Shown here: positions 8,528 to 19,849 of the stretch, one piece after another | How positions within the stretch are numbered: the first letter of the stretch is position 1 | How the letters are laid out: each line of letters begins with the position of its first letter | Assembly: GCF_003056405.1 (NCBI RefSeq) | Contig: NZ_PYVZ01000007.1 | Location: 1 to 64,000, forward strand | DNA from: Devosia indica | GTDB taxonomy: Bacteria > Pseudomonadota > Alphaproteobacteria > Rhizobiales > Devosiaceae | Length of the DNA stretch: 64,000 nt | Reading direction: 5' to 3' | Program-made: the position numbers and the translations under genes | Notes under the pieces: generated by a model | The model's database searches: none | Told to the model about the DNA's origin: nothing | Seen by the model: only the letters and a program-made list of their open reading frames with translations

Positions 8528-8601
8528 TGGCTGGGGAACCTGGATTCGAACCAAGATCGACGGAGTCAGAGTCCGCTGTTCTACCATTGAACTATTCCCC
8601 A
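8528..8601 (-). tRNA. tRNA-Gln (anticodon CUG)
   Basis: The minus strand folds as a 74-nt tRNA including encoded CCA: acceptor TGGGGAA (8601-8595) pairs with TTCCCCA (8538-8532), discriminator G at 8531 and CCA at 8530-8528. The D arm has TAGTTCAATGG, the T loop has GGTTCGAATCC, and the anticodon loop CTCTGAC gives anticodon CTG at 8569-8567. Its 3' end is the likely attB of the adjacent integrase. Confidence 0.97.
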
Positions 8602-8928
8602 GCAGATGCCTGCTGGCAAGTCAGCGCGGCGGCCCGGGGGCGGCGAAGCGCGACGGGGGTCTCATTAGACAAAGCTGGGGCCGAATGCAAGCGGGACGGC
8701 ACGCGAATAATGCCGTGCTGGGGAAAAATCCCTGTGCCCGGCCATTCCCCTCGCGGATCGGACTGATGTCATCTTCCATTGGCAGGAGCGGCTGCGGGAG
8801 CGCCGGGCATGCTTTGCGTTGCGCTTCCGCCTGCCTTGCTCTACCGTCATTTTCGACAACGCAACATGATGTGCCCTCGGGCGCGGCCGGTTCGACCGGT
8901 CCAGCGACCGTGCACAAAGGAGCCAAAA
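8602..8928. other. 327-bp intergenic region between tRNA-Gln and the ppx-like gene
   Basis: This region holds the promoters of the tRNA (minus strand) and of the phosphatase gene (plus strand). An in-frame upstream extension of the phosphatase frame back to 8779 exists, but it has no family resemblance and the good ribosome binding site is at 8916-8922. No other gene is seen. Confidence 0.5.
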
Positions 8929-10110
8929 GTGACCGAACCTGTTCGGTCCGCCCTGGTCTCGGCCCTTGTGGACGAGGCCGGAGCCGGCGTCTCTACCGGC
9001 CAGAGCCGGAAGGAGAGGGCGGGCGCTGCCCCGCCTGTCGTGCCGGACCAACGGACCCCAAACGCCCCCCATCCCAGGCGCGGTCGCGGGCCGCTCTATG
9101 CGGCGCTGGACCTGGGCACCAATAATTGCCGGCTTTTGATCGCCCGGCCGCATGAGCGCGGTTTTCGCGTGCTCGACGGGTTCACCCGAATCGTCCGCCT
9201 GGGCGAGGGGGTTTCAGTGACTGGCCGGCTTTCGGACGCCGCCATGGAACGCACGCTGGACGCCTTGCGCCAGTGCCGCAACAAGCTGCGTGACCATCAG
9301 CCCGGCCGCATGCGTCTGATCGCCACCGAGGCCTGCCGTGCCGCGGAAAACGGTCCCGCATTTCTCGACCGTGTCCGCAATGAAGTCGGGTTGGAGCTCG
9401 AGATCGTCGATCGTCGCACCGAGGCCGAGCTGGCCGTGACCGGCTGTGCCGACCTGATCGACGGAGCAGCGCAGGGCGCGCTGATGTTCGATATTGGCGG
9501 TGGCTCATCCGAGCTGGCCTGGCTTGATTTTCGCGGCGGCCGCCCGCGCGCCCAGGGCCGTATGTCGGCCTCCATCCGCTCCTGGCAATCCCTGCCGGTG
9601 GGCGTGGTCTCGATTGCCGAGAAATTCGGCGGTGTCGATGTCACTCCGGAAGTCTTCGAAGCCATGGTCGAGTATGTCGGCTCGCATCTGCGCCAGTTCC
9701 GGGGACGCGAGAAACTCAAGCAGATGATCGGCACCCATCCGGTTCACCTGATCGGCACCTCGGGCACGGTGACCACGCTGGCCGGGTTGCATCTGGGGCT
9801 GGAACGCTATGAGCGGCAGAAAGTCGATGGGCTCTGGATGCGGCGCGACCAGGTGGACGAAACCATGCGGGCCCTGCTCGGCATGCCTTTCGCGCGGCGT
9901 GTGGCGCATCCCTGCATCGGCAAGGACCGGGCCGATCTGGTGCTGCCCGGCTGCGCCATTTTCGAAGCGATCCGCCGCGAATGGCCGACCGAACGGGTCC
10001 GCGTCGCCGATCGCGGCTTGCGCGAAGGCATTCTGATTTCCCTGATGGACGCCGACCGCACGCAGAAGCGCCCGAATCGCTATCCCAGGAGGCAAGGCAA
10101 TGGCCAATAA
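8929..10110 (+). CDS. Ppx/GppA-family exopolyphosphatase or pppGpp phosphatase
   Basis: This ASKHA-fold phosphatase would hydrolyse polyphosphate or the stringent-response nucleotide pppGpp; sequence alone does not separate the two. With the GTG at 8929 (SD aaaggag, 6-bp spacing) it is 393 residues: a polar 55-residue head, then the phosphate-1 motif ALDLGTNNCRLLI (about 59-71) and the second motif MFDIGGGSSELAW (about 188-200), followed by GTSGTVTTLAG. The length is that of the short alphaproteobacterial form lacking the C-terminal HD domain of E. coli Ppx. The 3' end overlaps rlmE by 11 bp, an alphaproteobacterial arrangement suggesting co-transcription. Confidence 0.92.
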   Translation: MTEPVRSALVSALVDEAGAGVSTGQSRKERAGAAPPVVPDQRTPNAPHPRRGRGPLYAALDLGTNNCRLLIARPHERGFRVLDGFTRIVRLGEGVSVTGRLSDAAMERTLDALRQCRNKLRDHQPGRMRLIATEACRAAENGPAFLDRVRNEVGLELEIVDRRTEAELAVTGCADLIDGAAQGALMFDIGGGSSELAWLDFRGGRPRAQGRMSASIRSWQSLPVGVVSIAEKFGGVDVTPEVFEAMVEYVGSHLRQFRGREKLKQMIGTHPVHLIGTSGTVTTLAGLHLGLERYERQKVDGLWMRRDQVDETMRALLGMPFARRVAHPCIGKDRADLVLPGCAIFEAIRREWPTERVRVADRGLREGILISLMDADRTQKRPNRYPRRQGNGQ

Positions 10111-10840
10111 CAAGGCTCTGGGCACGGGCGGACGCAAGTCCGACAAGGACCTCAAGATCAGGGTGAAAACGGCCAAGGGCCGCAAGGTGGCGTCGACCAA
10201 ATGGCTCGAACGTCAGCTCAACGATCCCTATGTGGCCCGCGCCCGCGCCGAGGGCTATCGCTCCCGCGCCGCCTTCAAGATCCAGGAGATCAACGAAAAG
10301 CACAAGCTCTTCAAGAAAGGCATGCGCGTGGTCGATCTCGGCGCCGCGCCCGGAGGCTGGTCGCAAGTGGCTGCCAATGCGGTGGGCTCCACCACCGAAC
10401 ATCCGCTGATCGTGGGCATCGACTATCTCGATATGGATGCCATCCCCGGCGTTATCCTGTTCAAGAAGGATTTCACCGAGGAGGATGCACCCGCCATGTT
10501 GATCGAGGCCATGGGTGGTCACGGTGCCGATGTGGTGATGAGTGACATGGCCTGGCCGACCACCGGCCATCGCGCCACCGACCACCTGCGCATCGTGCAC
10601 CTGATCGAGATCGCTGCCGACTTCGCAATTCAAGTGCTCAATCCCGGCGGATCTTTTGTGGCCAAGGTGTTCCAGGGCGGCACCGAGCATGAGCTGCTGC
10701 ATATGCTCAAGCGCCACTTTGCCACCACCTTCCACGTCAAACCGCCCTCGAGCCGCAAGGATTCTGCGGAGGCCTATCTGGTCGCAAAGGGGTTCAAAGG
10801 CTCCGCTTCGGCCGAAGGCAAAATCACTCCAGTGGAGTGA
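10100..10840 (+). CDS. rlmE: 23S rRNA 2'-O-methyltransferase RlmE (FtsJ/RrmJ)
   Basis: RlmE methylates the 2'-OH of U2552 in the 23S rRNA A-loop using SAM. The 246-residue protein has the SAM motif VVDLGAAPGGWSQVA and the K-D-K-E catalytic tetrad in GYRSRAAFKIQEI, VVMSDMAWP, SFVAKVFQGG and SRKDSAEAYLVA. A basic 40-residue N-terminal extension is common in alphaproteobacteria. The last residues (KITPVE) and the stop codon at 10838-10840 are encoded by the left half of an intergenic palindromic repeat, so this repeat reaches into the gene. Confidence 0.96.
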   Translation: MANNKALGTGGRKSDKDLKIRVKTAKGRKVASTKWLERQLNDPYVARARAEGYRSRAAFKIQEINEKHKLFKKGMRVVDLGAAPGGWSQVAANAVGSTTEHPLIVGIDYLDMDAIPGVILFKKDFTEEDAPAMLIEAMGGHGADVVMSDMAWPTTGHRATDHLRIVHLIEIAADFAIQVLNPGGSFVAKVFQGGTEHELLHMLKRHFATTFHVKPPSSRKDSAEAYLVAKGFKGSASAEGKITPVE

Positions 10841-10961
10841 TTTTAGACGCGGAGGCCATGAGAGCTACGTTCGAATGGCGGGGGTGCTTCGGCTGAAGGC
10901 AAAACCACTCCAGTGGAGTGATTCTGGACGCGGAGGCCATGAGAGTTACGCCCGAGTGGCG
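10805..10961 (+). repeat. Two tandem copies of the intergenic palindrome-plus-tail repeat
   Basis: Two units with an 81-bp period. Each has gcttcggcygaaggc, then a 25-bp palindrome (10820-10844 and 10901-10925, core cactccagtggagtg), then a tail with gacgcggaggccatgagag. The first palindrome is a perfect 11-bp stem with a 3-nt centre and contains the rlmE stop codon. The same palindrome and tail recur at 21445, 31808, 32046, 38456 and 55134. From 10962 to 11147 I see only spacer before the next gene. Confidence 0.9.
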
Positions 10962-11147
10962 AGATCGCCGCTAAGAAGACGATCAATGCGATTATTCTGC
11001 GCCACGCCCAAAGTGGCGCTGGATCGAGAAAATGCACGCGGACCGGTAACCGCACGCCTCCTGGAAACGAACACTTCTTTGAAATTGCACTTGGTCAATG
11101 CAGCCAAGGCTGAAATGCTGCCCTTAGAAATGTCCCGGGAGGACCCC

Positions 11148-12725
11148 ATGTTGCGTCACACGACTACCCGCTTGATTCTGGCCACATCGATGGTTGCCCT
11201 GCTCGGCGGGACAGCCATGGCCGAAACCTTCCGCTGGTCGGCCACCACCGACCCGCAGACCATGGACCCGCACGCCGCCAATCTGGCGCCGGTGACCTCG
11301 TTTCTGAACAATATCTATGAAGGGCTGGTCCGCCGCGGCAAGGACATGTCCATCGAGCCATCCCTGGCCACCGCCTGGGAGCCGCTGACCGGCGATGAGG
11401 ACGGCTGGCGCTTCACCCTGCGCCAGGGCGTCACCTTTCAGGATGGCGCCCAGTTCAATGCCGATGACGTACTGTTTTCCTATGAGCGCGCCATTTCCGA
11501 ACAGTCGGACGTGAAATCCTGGTTCGCGCCGGTCAGTGAGTTGCGGGTGGTCGATGATTACACCGTCGAGTTCATCACCAATGGTCCCAATCCGCTGTTT
11601 CCCGACAGCATTGCCAACTGGATGATCCTGGATCGCGACTGGGCCGAGGCCAATGGCGCCACCGCACCGGCGCGGGACAGTGAAACCTATGCGACCCTCA
11701 ACGCAAACGGCACCGGCCCGTTCATGCTGGATACGCGCGAGCCAGGCGTCGCCACGCGTCTGGTGGTCAATCCCGATTGGTGGGACGAGCCCGAGCACAA
11801 TCTCACCGAGGCCGTGCTGAGCCCGATCACCAATTCAGCCACGGCCATTGCCGCGCTGCTCTCGGGGGAACTGGACATGCTGGCCACCGTGCCAGTACAG
11901 AACGCGCCGCGCCTGGCCGAGACAGATGGCATCACGGTGTTCTCCGGGGTCGAGGCCCGCGTCATCATGCTCGGCTTCAGCCAGGACAAGGACACGCTCT
12001 ATTTCACCGATGGCAGCGTCGATGGGAACCCGTTCACCGATGTGCGTGTCCGGCAGGCCGTGGCCCATGCGGTCGATGTTCCGGCGATCGTCCAGGTCAT
12101 CATGGGTGGGCTGGCCAAACCAGCGGCGCAATTGCAGCCTGCGGGGCTCTCGGGCTATTCGGCAGCCCATACCGAACGTCCCGCCTACGACCCCGAGGCG
12201 GCCCGCGCCTTGCTGGCCGAAGCCGGCTATCCCGATGGCTTCACCTTCAGCTTGCGTTGCCCCAATGACCGCTATCTCAACGACGCCGATGTGTGCCTGG
12301 CCATCACCGGCATGCTGCAGCAGGTTGGGCTGAACGCCGAGCTTGAAACCATGCCGGTGGCCAATTACTGGCCCGAACTGCGCGAAGACAATGCCGACCT
12401 CTACCTGCTCGGCTGGTCGCCGGGTACGTTCGACGCCGAGCACCCGATCCGCTTCCTCGCACACACGCCGACCGAACAGCTCGGTACCTGGAACTTCGGC
12501 GGCTATTCCAATGCCCGCATTGATGAATTGCTGCCCCAGATCCAGCAGGAACTCGATCCGGCGGCTCGCCAGTCCATGCTGGAAGAAGTTGCCGGCATTC
12601 TTCAGGACGAGATGGCCTATGTGCCGCTCTATGAAGAACCACTGGTCTGGGCCGCGCGCGATGGCGTGGAGCTGGTGCAGCGCCCGGACAATTTCCTCAT
12701 GCTGCGCTGGGTCACGGTCAACTGA
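11148..12725 (+). CDS. ABC transporter substrate-binding protein, family 5 (peptide/nickel type)
   Basis: A 525-residue periplasmic binding protein. It begins with a typical signal peptide (RLILATSMVALLGGTAMA, cleavage after about residue 24) and then shows SBP_bac_5 features: the mature start AETFRWSATTDPQTMDPH, YEGLVRRG, WRFTLRQGVTFQDGAQFNADDVLFSYERA, and a C-terminal QQELDPAARQSMLEEVAGILQDEMAYVPLYEEP. The ATG at 11148 has SD ggagga 5 bp upstream; longer in-frame starts would enter the repeat region and are unlikely. No permease or ATPase genes adjoin it, so it is an orphan receptor; the ligand (oligopeptide, opine or similar) is unknown. Confidence 0.92.
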   Translation: MLRHTTTRLILATSMVALLGGTAMAETFRWSATTDPQTMDPHAANLAPVTSFLNNIYEGLVRRGKDMSIEPSLATAWEPLTGDEDGWRFTLRQGVTFQDGAQFNADDVLFSYERAISEQSDVKSWFAPVSELRVVDDYTVEFITNGPNPLFPDSIANWMILDRDWAEANGATAPARDSETYATLNANGTGPFMLDTREPGVATRLVVNPDWWDEPEHNLTEAVLSPITNSATAIAALLSGELDMLATVPVQNAPRLAETDGITVFSGVEARVIMLGFSQDKDTLYFTDGSVDGNPFTDVRVRQAVAHAVDVPAIVQVIMGGLAKPAAQLQPAGLSGYSAAHTERPAYDPEAARALLAEAGYPDGFTFSLRCPNDRYLNDADVCLAITGMLQQVGLNAELETMPVANYWPELREDNADLYLLGWSPGTFDAEHPIRFLAHTPTEQLGTWNFGGYSNARIDELLPQIQQELDPAARQSMLEEVAGILQDEMAYVPLYEEPLVWAARDGVELVQRPDNFLMLRWVTVN

Positions 12726-12737
12726 CCACACGCCGCA

Positions 12738-14123
12738 TCAATGCATATGCGGGCCGCTCATCAACTGGTGGCCCGCATTGCGCGGAATGCGCAGGAACAT
12801 GACGACAGCGATGGCGCTGATGGCCGAGACCACGAAGAAGGCCATGTGAAAATCTGTCAGCGCCAATTCGCCCCCGCCACGCAGGCGATGGGCAAGTTCG
12901 AGCGTGCCACCGCCGACCGCCACGCCCATGGCGAACATCAACTGGCCCCAGACCTGGCTGATCACATTGGCCTGGCCGGCATCCTTGTCCTCCACATCGG
13001 CGAAGACGAAGGCATTTGAGCCGGTCCAGAAGGTTGATTGCCAGAAGCCTGTAAATACGAGAATGCCCAGGATCAGCGGAATGGGCGTGCCCGGCACATA
13101 AAAGCCCATCACCAGAATGCCCAGGGTCGAGACCAGGCTGGCGATCACCAGCGGGTATTTGAACCCCCAGCTCTTGAATATCCAGTTGGCGACAAACTTG
13201 GCGGAAAGCGCCCCGATGGCGGCAACGAAGGTCACCATGCCGCTTTCGAACGGGCTGAGCCCGAAGCTGAGTTGCAGCATCAACGGAAACAGAAACGGCA
13301 CCGCGCCCTGGCCGAGGCGGAAGAAGCTGCCAGCCACCACCGAGACCCGAAAGATCGGCAAGCGCAACAATCGCAGGTCGAGCAGGGGATATTCGGTGGC
13401 CAGCGCATGGCGCGTGTAGAAATAGCCCAGCCCGATCCCCAGCGCTGCGGCGATGACGCCATAGATCGGGGGCAGGGCAGGCAGGCTGATCACCGAGCAG
13501 CCGAAAGCAAACAGCGCAAAGGCGAGTCCGGCCAGCACGAAGCCCTTGCCATCGATGCTCCGCGGCTTGTTGCGCGTCTCGTTGGGCAGCGCCAGCCCGA
13601 CCAGGGCTATGCCGAGCAGGCCGATGGGAATATTGATGATGAAGATCCAGTGCCAGGAGAAATAGGTGGTCAGAAACCCGCCAAAGGGCGGGCCGACAAT
13701 CGGGCCGATCAATCCGGGAATAGTCAGCCAGGCCATGGCGTCCACCAGTTGGTGCCGTGGCGTCATGCGCACCAGCACCAGCCGCGCCACCGGCCCCATC
13801 ATCGCCCCGCCCATGCCCTGGATGAAGCGTGCACCCACGAACTGTGCGAGCGAGCCGGAAAAGGCGCAGGCGATCGAGCCGATCATGAACACCAGCATGG
13901 CCAGCCGGAACACCCGGCGCGCGCCAAACCGGTCCGCCATCCAGCTCGAAATCGGGATGAAGATGGCCAGCGCCACGAGATAAGCGGTCAGGGCCAGTTT
14001 GAGCGAGATGGGATCGGTACCGATATCGGCTGCAATGGCCGCCAGCGACGTGGCGATCACGGTCGAGTCCATGTTCTCCATGAAGATCGCCGTGGCGAGG
14101 ATCAGAGGCGTTGCGCGCGACAT
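12738..14123 (-). CDS. DHA2-family MFS drug efflux transporter (copy 1)
   Basis: A 461-residue, about 14-helix major facilitator related to EmrB/QacA. It starts MSRATPLILATAIFMENMDSTVIATSL, the DHA2 first-helix pattern, and has the loop motif SWMADRFGARRVFRLAM and motif-C-like GPIVGPPFGGFLT. I chose the ATG at 14123-14121 because it aligns with the neighbouring paralogue; an in-frame start at 14201 would overlap that gene. It shares long identical stretches with the upstream gene, so the pair arose by tandem duplication. It would export toxic compounds by proton antiport; the substrate is unknown. Its end is 12 bp from the convergent binding-protein gene. Confidence 0.9.
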   Translation of the reverse strand: MSRATPLILATAIFMENMDSTVIATSLAAIAADIGTDPISLKLALTAYLVALAIFIPISSWMADRFGARRVFRLAMLVFMIGSIACAFSGSLAQFVGARFIQGMGGAMMGPVARLVLVRMTPRHQLVDAMAWLTIPGLIGPIVGPPFGGFLTTYFSWHWIFIINIPIGLLGIALVGLALPNETRNKPRSIDGKGFVLAGLAFALFAFGCSVISLPALPPIYGVIAAALGIGLGYFYTRHALATEYPLLDLRLLRLPIFRVSVVAGSFFRLGQGAVPFLFPLMLQLSFGLSPFESGMVTFVAAIGALSAKFVANWIFKSWGFKYPLVIASLVSTLGILVMGFYVPGTPIPLILGILVFTGFWQSTFWTGSNAFVFADVEDKDAGQANVISQVWGQLMFAMGVAVGGGTLELAHRLRGGGELALTDFHMAFFVVSAISAIAVVMFLRIPRNAGHQLMSGPHMH

Positions 14124-14154
14124 GTCTTGTTTCGGCCCGGTGTTCCGGTGCCGC

Positions 14155-17285
<3,131 letters not shown>

Positions 17286-17395
17286 GACATCCTGGCGTTG
17301 CCGGCACCCCGGCAGCGCCCCACCGCTCGCCGGAAAACTGATTCAGCAACAAGACGTTACTGCGAAAAGCCGACTCTCTGGCGGAGCCTCAGGAC

Positions 17396-17830
17396 ATGCC
17401 CCTTCTCGACAAACTGCTCGCCCTCGCCATGGCTGCCCAGGTCTTCCTGACGCTGGGCTTGCTGATATGGATGGGACGGGAGCGCGTCCCTCGTGTCATG
17501 CGGGGCGAGATCAAGGTGGCAGATATTGCCGTTGAAAAAGATGCCTATCCGCTCAAGGCGCGGCTGCTTTCCAACAGCTTCGACAATCAGTTTCAGCTTC
17601 CCCTGCTGTTCTTCGTCGGCGCGTTGGCCGCTCTGCATTTTGGCCTGCTCGACTGGTTCACCGTCGGCCTAGCCTGGCTGTTCGTCTTCCTGCGCTACGT
17701 GCACGCCGCCATTCATGTCACCACCAACCGGGTCTATCGGCGCTTTGCCGCCTACACCGCCGGCCTTGCCGTCCTGGCCCTGTTCTGGCTATGGCTGGTC
17801 CTTCGCCTTTTGCTTGCCCCGAGTGTTTGA
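17396..17830 (+). CDS. MAPEG-family integral membrane protein
   Basis: A 144-residue protein with four hydrophobic helices and the MAPEG features RLLSNSFDNQFQLPLLFF (the FDNQFQ/E-N-x-x-E-like region) and FLRYVHAAIHVTTNRVYRRF. The family includes eicosanoid and glutathione-metabolising membrane enzymes, but the role of bacterial members is mostly unknown. It ends 3 bp before the rsmB-like gene and is probably co-transcribed with it. Confidence 0.87.
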   Translation: MPLLDKLLALAMAAQVFLTLGLLIWMGRERVPRVMRGEIKVADIAVEKDAYPLKARLLSNSFDNQFQLPLLFFVGALAALHFGLLDWFTVGLAWLFVFLRYVHAAIHVTTNRVYRRFAAYTAGLAVLALFWLWLVLRLLLAPSV

Positions 17831-17833
17831 TCC

Positions 17834-19123
17834 ATGCGCCTTCCCGGCCGTCTTGCCGCCGCCATTGAAGTTCTCTCCGACGTCGAAACGCGGCACCGGC
17901 CCGTTTCCGAGGCGCTGAAGGCCTGGGGCATCAACAATCGCTTCGCGGGGGCCGGAGATCGCGCCGCTATCGGCAATCTTGTCTATGACGCGCTGCGTCG
18001 CCGCGCCTCCCACGCCGCCGCCATGGGCAGCGACAGCCCGCGCGCCCTGGTCCTGGCCGTGGCCATGCGCGATTGGGGAGAAACGCCGGACAGCCTCGCC
18101 GCGGCCTTTGAGGGCGATAGCCATGCCCCCGAGGCGCTCACGCCCGAGGAAATTGCGGGGGCAATGGCAGATCTTTCCAGTGCACCGGCCGCCGCGCGCG
18201 CCGATATGCCCGAATGGCTGGTCCCCTCGCTGGAGCGTGCGTTTGGGGATGACTGGATTGCCGAAGGCGCGGCGATGGCCGGGCGTCCTTCACTCGATCT
18301 GCGCGCCAATGCGCTCAGGGCCTCGCCCGAAAAGGTGATGAAGTCGCTGGCGCGGTTCTCGCCGCAACCCACCACGATCGCCCCGTTCGGCATCACCATG
18401 CCGGCTGGTCCGCGCGACGCCCGCACGCCCAATGTCACCACCGACGAAGGCTACCAGAAGGGCTGGTTCGAGGTGCAGGACCAGGGCAGCCAGATCGTGG
18501 CCATGCTGGCTGGTGCCCGCGAGGGCGAACAGGTGCTCGACCTCTGCGCCGGAGCAGGGGGCAAGACATTGGCCCTGGCCGCCACCATGGGGAACAAGGG
18601 CCAGATCTTTGCCTATGATGCCGACCGCTCGCGCCTTGCGCCGATCTATGATCGCCTCAAGCGCAATATGGTGCGCAATGCCCAGGTCCGGTCCCCGCAG
18701 AATGGCGCACTGGATGACCTGGTCGGCAAGATGGACCGGGTTGTGGTTGATGCGCCCTGCACCGGCACGGGCACCTGGCGCCGCCGCCCCGATACCAAGT
18801 GGAAACTGACGCCAGAGCTTCTGGCAGTGCGCCAATCCGAGCAGGCGGCACTGCTGGTGGAGGCGGCGCGCTATCTCAAGCCGGGCGGCACGCTGGTCTA
18901 TATTACCTGCTCCATCCTCCCCGAGGAGAATGACGATCAGATCGCCACGTTTCTTGCGGACCATCCCGGTTTTGAAACCGTGGACATCGCTGCGGCGTGG
19001 CGCCAGACGCTGATCACCGATCTTCCGGAAGGCCTTGCCACCTCCGGTGGCGGCATCTGCCTGACACCAAGGCGCACCGGGACCGACGGCTTCTACTGCC
19101 ACTTGCTGCGCAACAAGGGCTGA
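17834..19123 (+). CDS. RsmB/NOP2-family rRNA cytosine-C5 methyltransferase
   Basis: A 429-residue SAM-dependent RNA methyltransferase of the RsmB/NSUN family. Residues about 1-140 resemble the NusB-like N-terminal domain (VETRHRPVSEALKAWG, RAAIGNLVYDALRRR). The catalytic domain has VLDLCAGAGGKTLALAA for SAM binding, VVVDAPCTGTGTWRRRPD with the TC/PC-motif cysteine, and LVYITCSILPEEND with the nucleophile cysteine. RsmB modifies C967 of 16S rRNA in E. coli; the divergent N-terminus means the exact target is not certain here. Confidence 0.9.
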   Translation: MRLPGRLAAAIEVLSDVETRHRPVSEALKAWGINNRFAGAGDRAAIGNLVYDALRRRASHAAAMGSDSPRALVLAVAMRDWGETPDSLAAAFEGDSHAPEALTPEEIAGAMADLSSAPAAARADMPEWLVPSLERAFGDDWIAEGAAMAGRPSLDLRANALRASPEKVMKSLARFSPQPTTIAPFGITMPAGPRDARTPNVTTDEGYQKGWFEVQDQGSQIVAMLAGAREGEQVLDLCAGAGGKTLALAATMGNKGQIFAYDADRSRLAPIYDRLKRNMVRNAQVRSPQNGALDDLVGKMDRVVVDAPCTGTGTWRRRPDTKWKLTPELLAVRQSEQAALLVEAARYLKPGGTLVYITCSILPEENDDQIATFLADHPGFETVDIAAAWRQTLITDLPEGLATSGGGICLTPRRTGTDGFYCHLLRNKG

Positions 19124-19286
19124 GGGGTCTTCTTCTGACACCTTGTCCCTCTGCTCCATGCGGAGAGGAGGCGGAACGCCAAGCATAGGGCAGGGCTGCC
19201 GTGTCCAGGCAAATACGGACCCCAAATGTGAACTAGTGCTGCGGTTTCTGCGTTCTGACAATAGAACACCCGTATGGGAGAACATC

Positions 19287-19769
19287 ATGCACGCCACCGC
19301 CGCCGATTACCGAACACCACAATCCTGGATCGCCCTGGCCATCTTCCTCGTATTGGTCATCGGTGTCGGCGCGCTCGTCGGCACCCAGTCCCAGCCGGGC
19401 ACCTGGTACGAATCGCTCGCCAAGCCACCGCTCAATCCGCCCAACTGGATTTTCGGTCCAGTCTGGTTCGCCCTCTACGTGATGATCGCCGTGGCCGGCT
19501 GGCGCATCTGGATCGCCGCACCGCAATCGGGTGCCATCAAGTTCTGGGGCGCCCAGATGCTGCTCAACTGGGCCTGGTCGCCGGTTTGGTTCCTGGCGCA
19601 AATGCCATGGGCAGCCTTTGCGATCCTCATCGCCATGTGGCTTTCGATTGCCGGGTTCATCCTCGCTGCCCGGCGGCATGACAGCGTCGCACCTTGGTTG
19701 TTCGTACCCTATATCGCTTGGGTGAGTTTTGCCGGTTATCTCAACCTTTCTATCGCGCTGATGAACTAG
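19287..19769 (+). CDS. tspO: TspO/MBR-family tryptophan-rich sensory protein
   Basis: A 160-residue, five-helix membrane protein with the TspO signature: WYESLAKPPLNPPNWIFGPVW, then QMLLNWAWSPVWF and a closing YIAWVSFAGYLNLSIALMN. Family members bind porphyrins and influence tetrapyrrole balance and stress responses. The ATG at 19287 has gggag 6 bp upstream; the longer frame back to 19143 has no homology. Confidence 0.93.
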   Translation: MHATAADYRTPQSWIALAIFLVLVIGVGALVGTQSQPGTWYESLAKPPLNPPNWIFGPVWFALYVMIAVAGWRIWIAAPQSGAIKFWGAQMLLNWAWSPVWFLAQMPWAAFAILIAMWLSIAGFILAARRHDSVAPWLFVPYIAWVSFAGYLNLSIALMN

Positions 19770-19829
19770 CATCAGACTTGTGCGGCGTGCATGGGGGCTT
19801 CTCCCACAGCATGCTTGCACAATCGGTGT

Positions 19830-19849
19830 GGCGAGGCTAAAGCCTCGCC
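19830..19849 (+). promoter_or_regulatory. Perfect hairpin abutting the guaA start codon
   Basis: ggcgaggct (19830-19838) and agcctcgcc (19841-19849) are exact reverse complements separated by aa, and the guaA ATG starts at 19850. The stem occupies the place where a ribosome binding site should be, and no separate SD is visible. There is no T tract, so it is not an ordinary terminator. It could limit guaA translation or be a site for RNA or DNA binding. Confidence 0.6.

Larger units (their letters stand above)
3906..8530. mobile_element. Putative integrative mobilizable element in tRNA-Gln
   Basis: The genes are mobC, a relaxase gene and a convergent tyrosine integrase gene; the integrase start lies about 100 bp from the 3' CCA end of tRNA-Gln, the classic layout for an element integrated into a tRNA gene. 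GC is visibly lower than in the flanking housekeeping genes. There are no conjugation-pore, replication or cargo genes, so transfer would need a helper. The left boundary is only a composition guess: I could not find a second copy of the tRNA 3' end, so the element may extend left past the window or be a remnant. Confidence 0.65.

Noticed and set aside
17293..17318. Terminator after guaB
   Set aside because: There is a GC-rich hairpin but no T tract, so I did not annotate it as a terminator.
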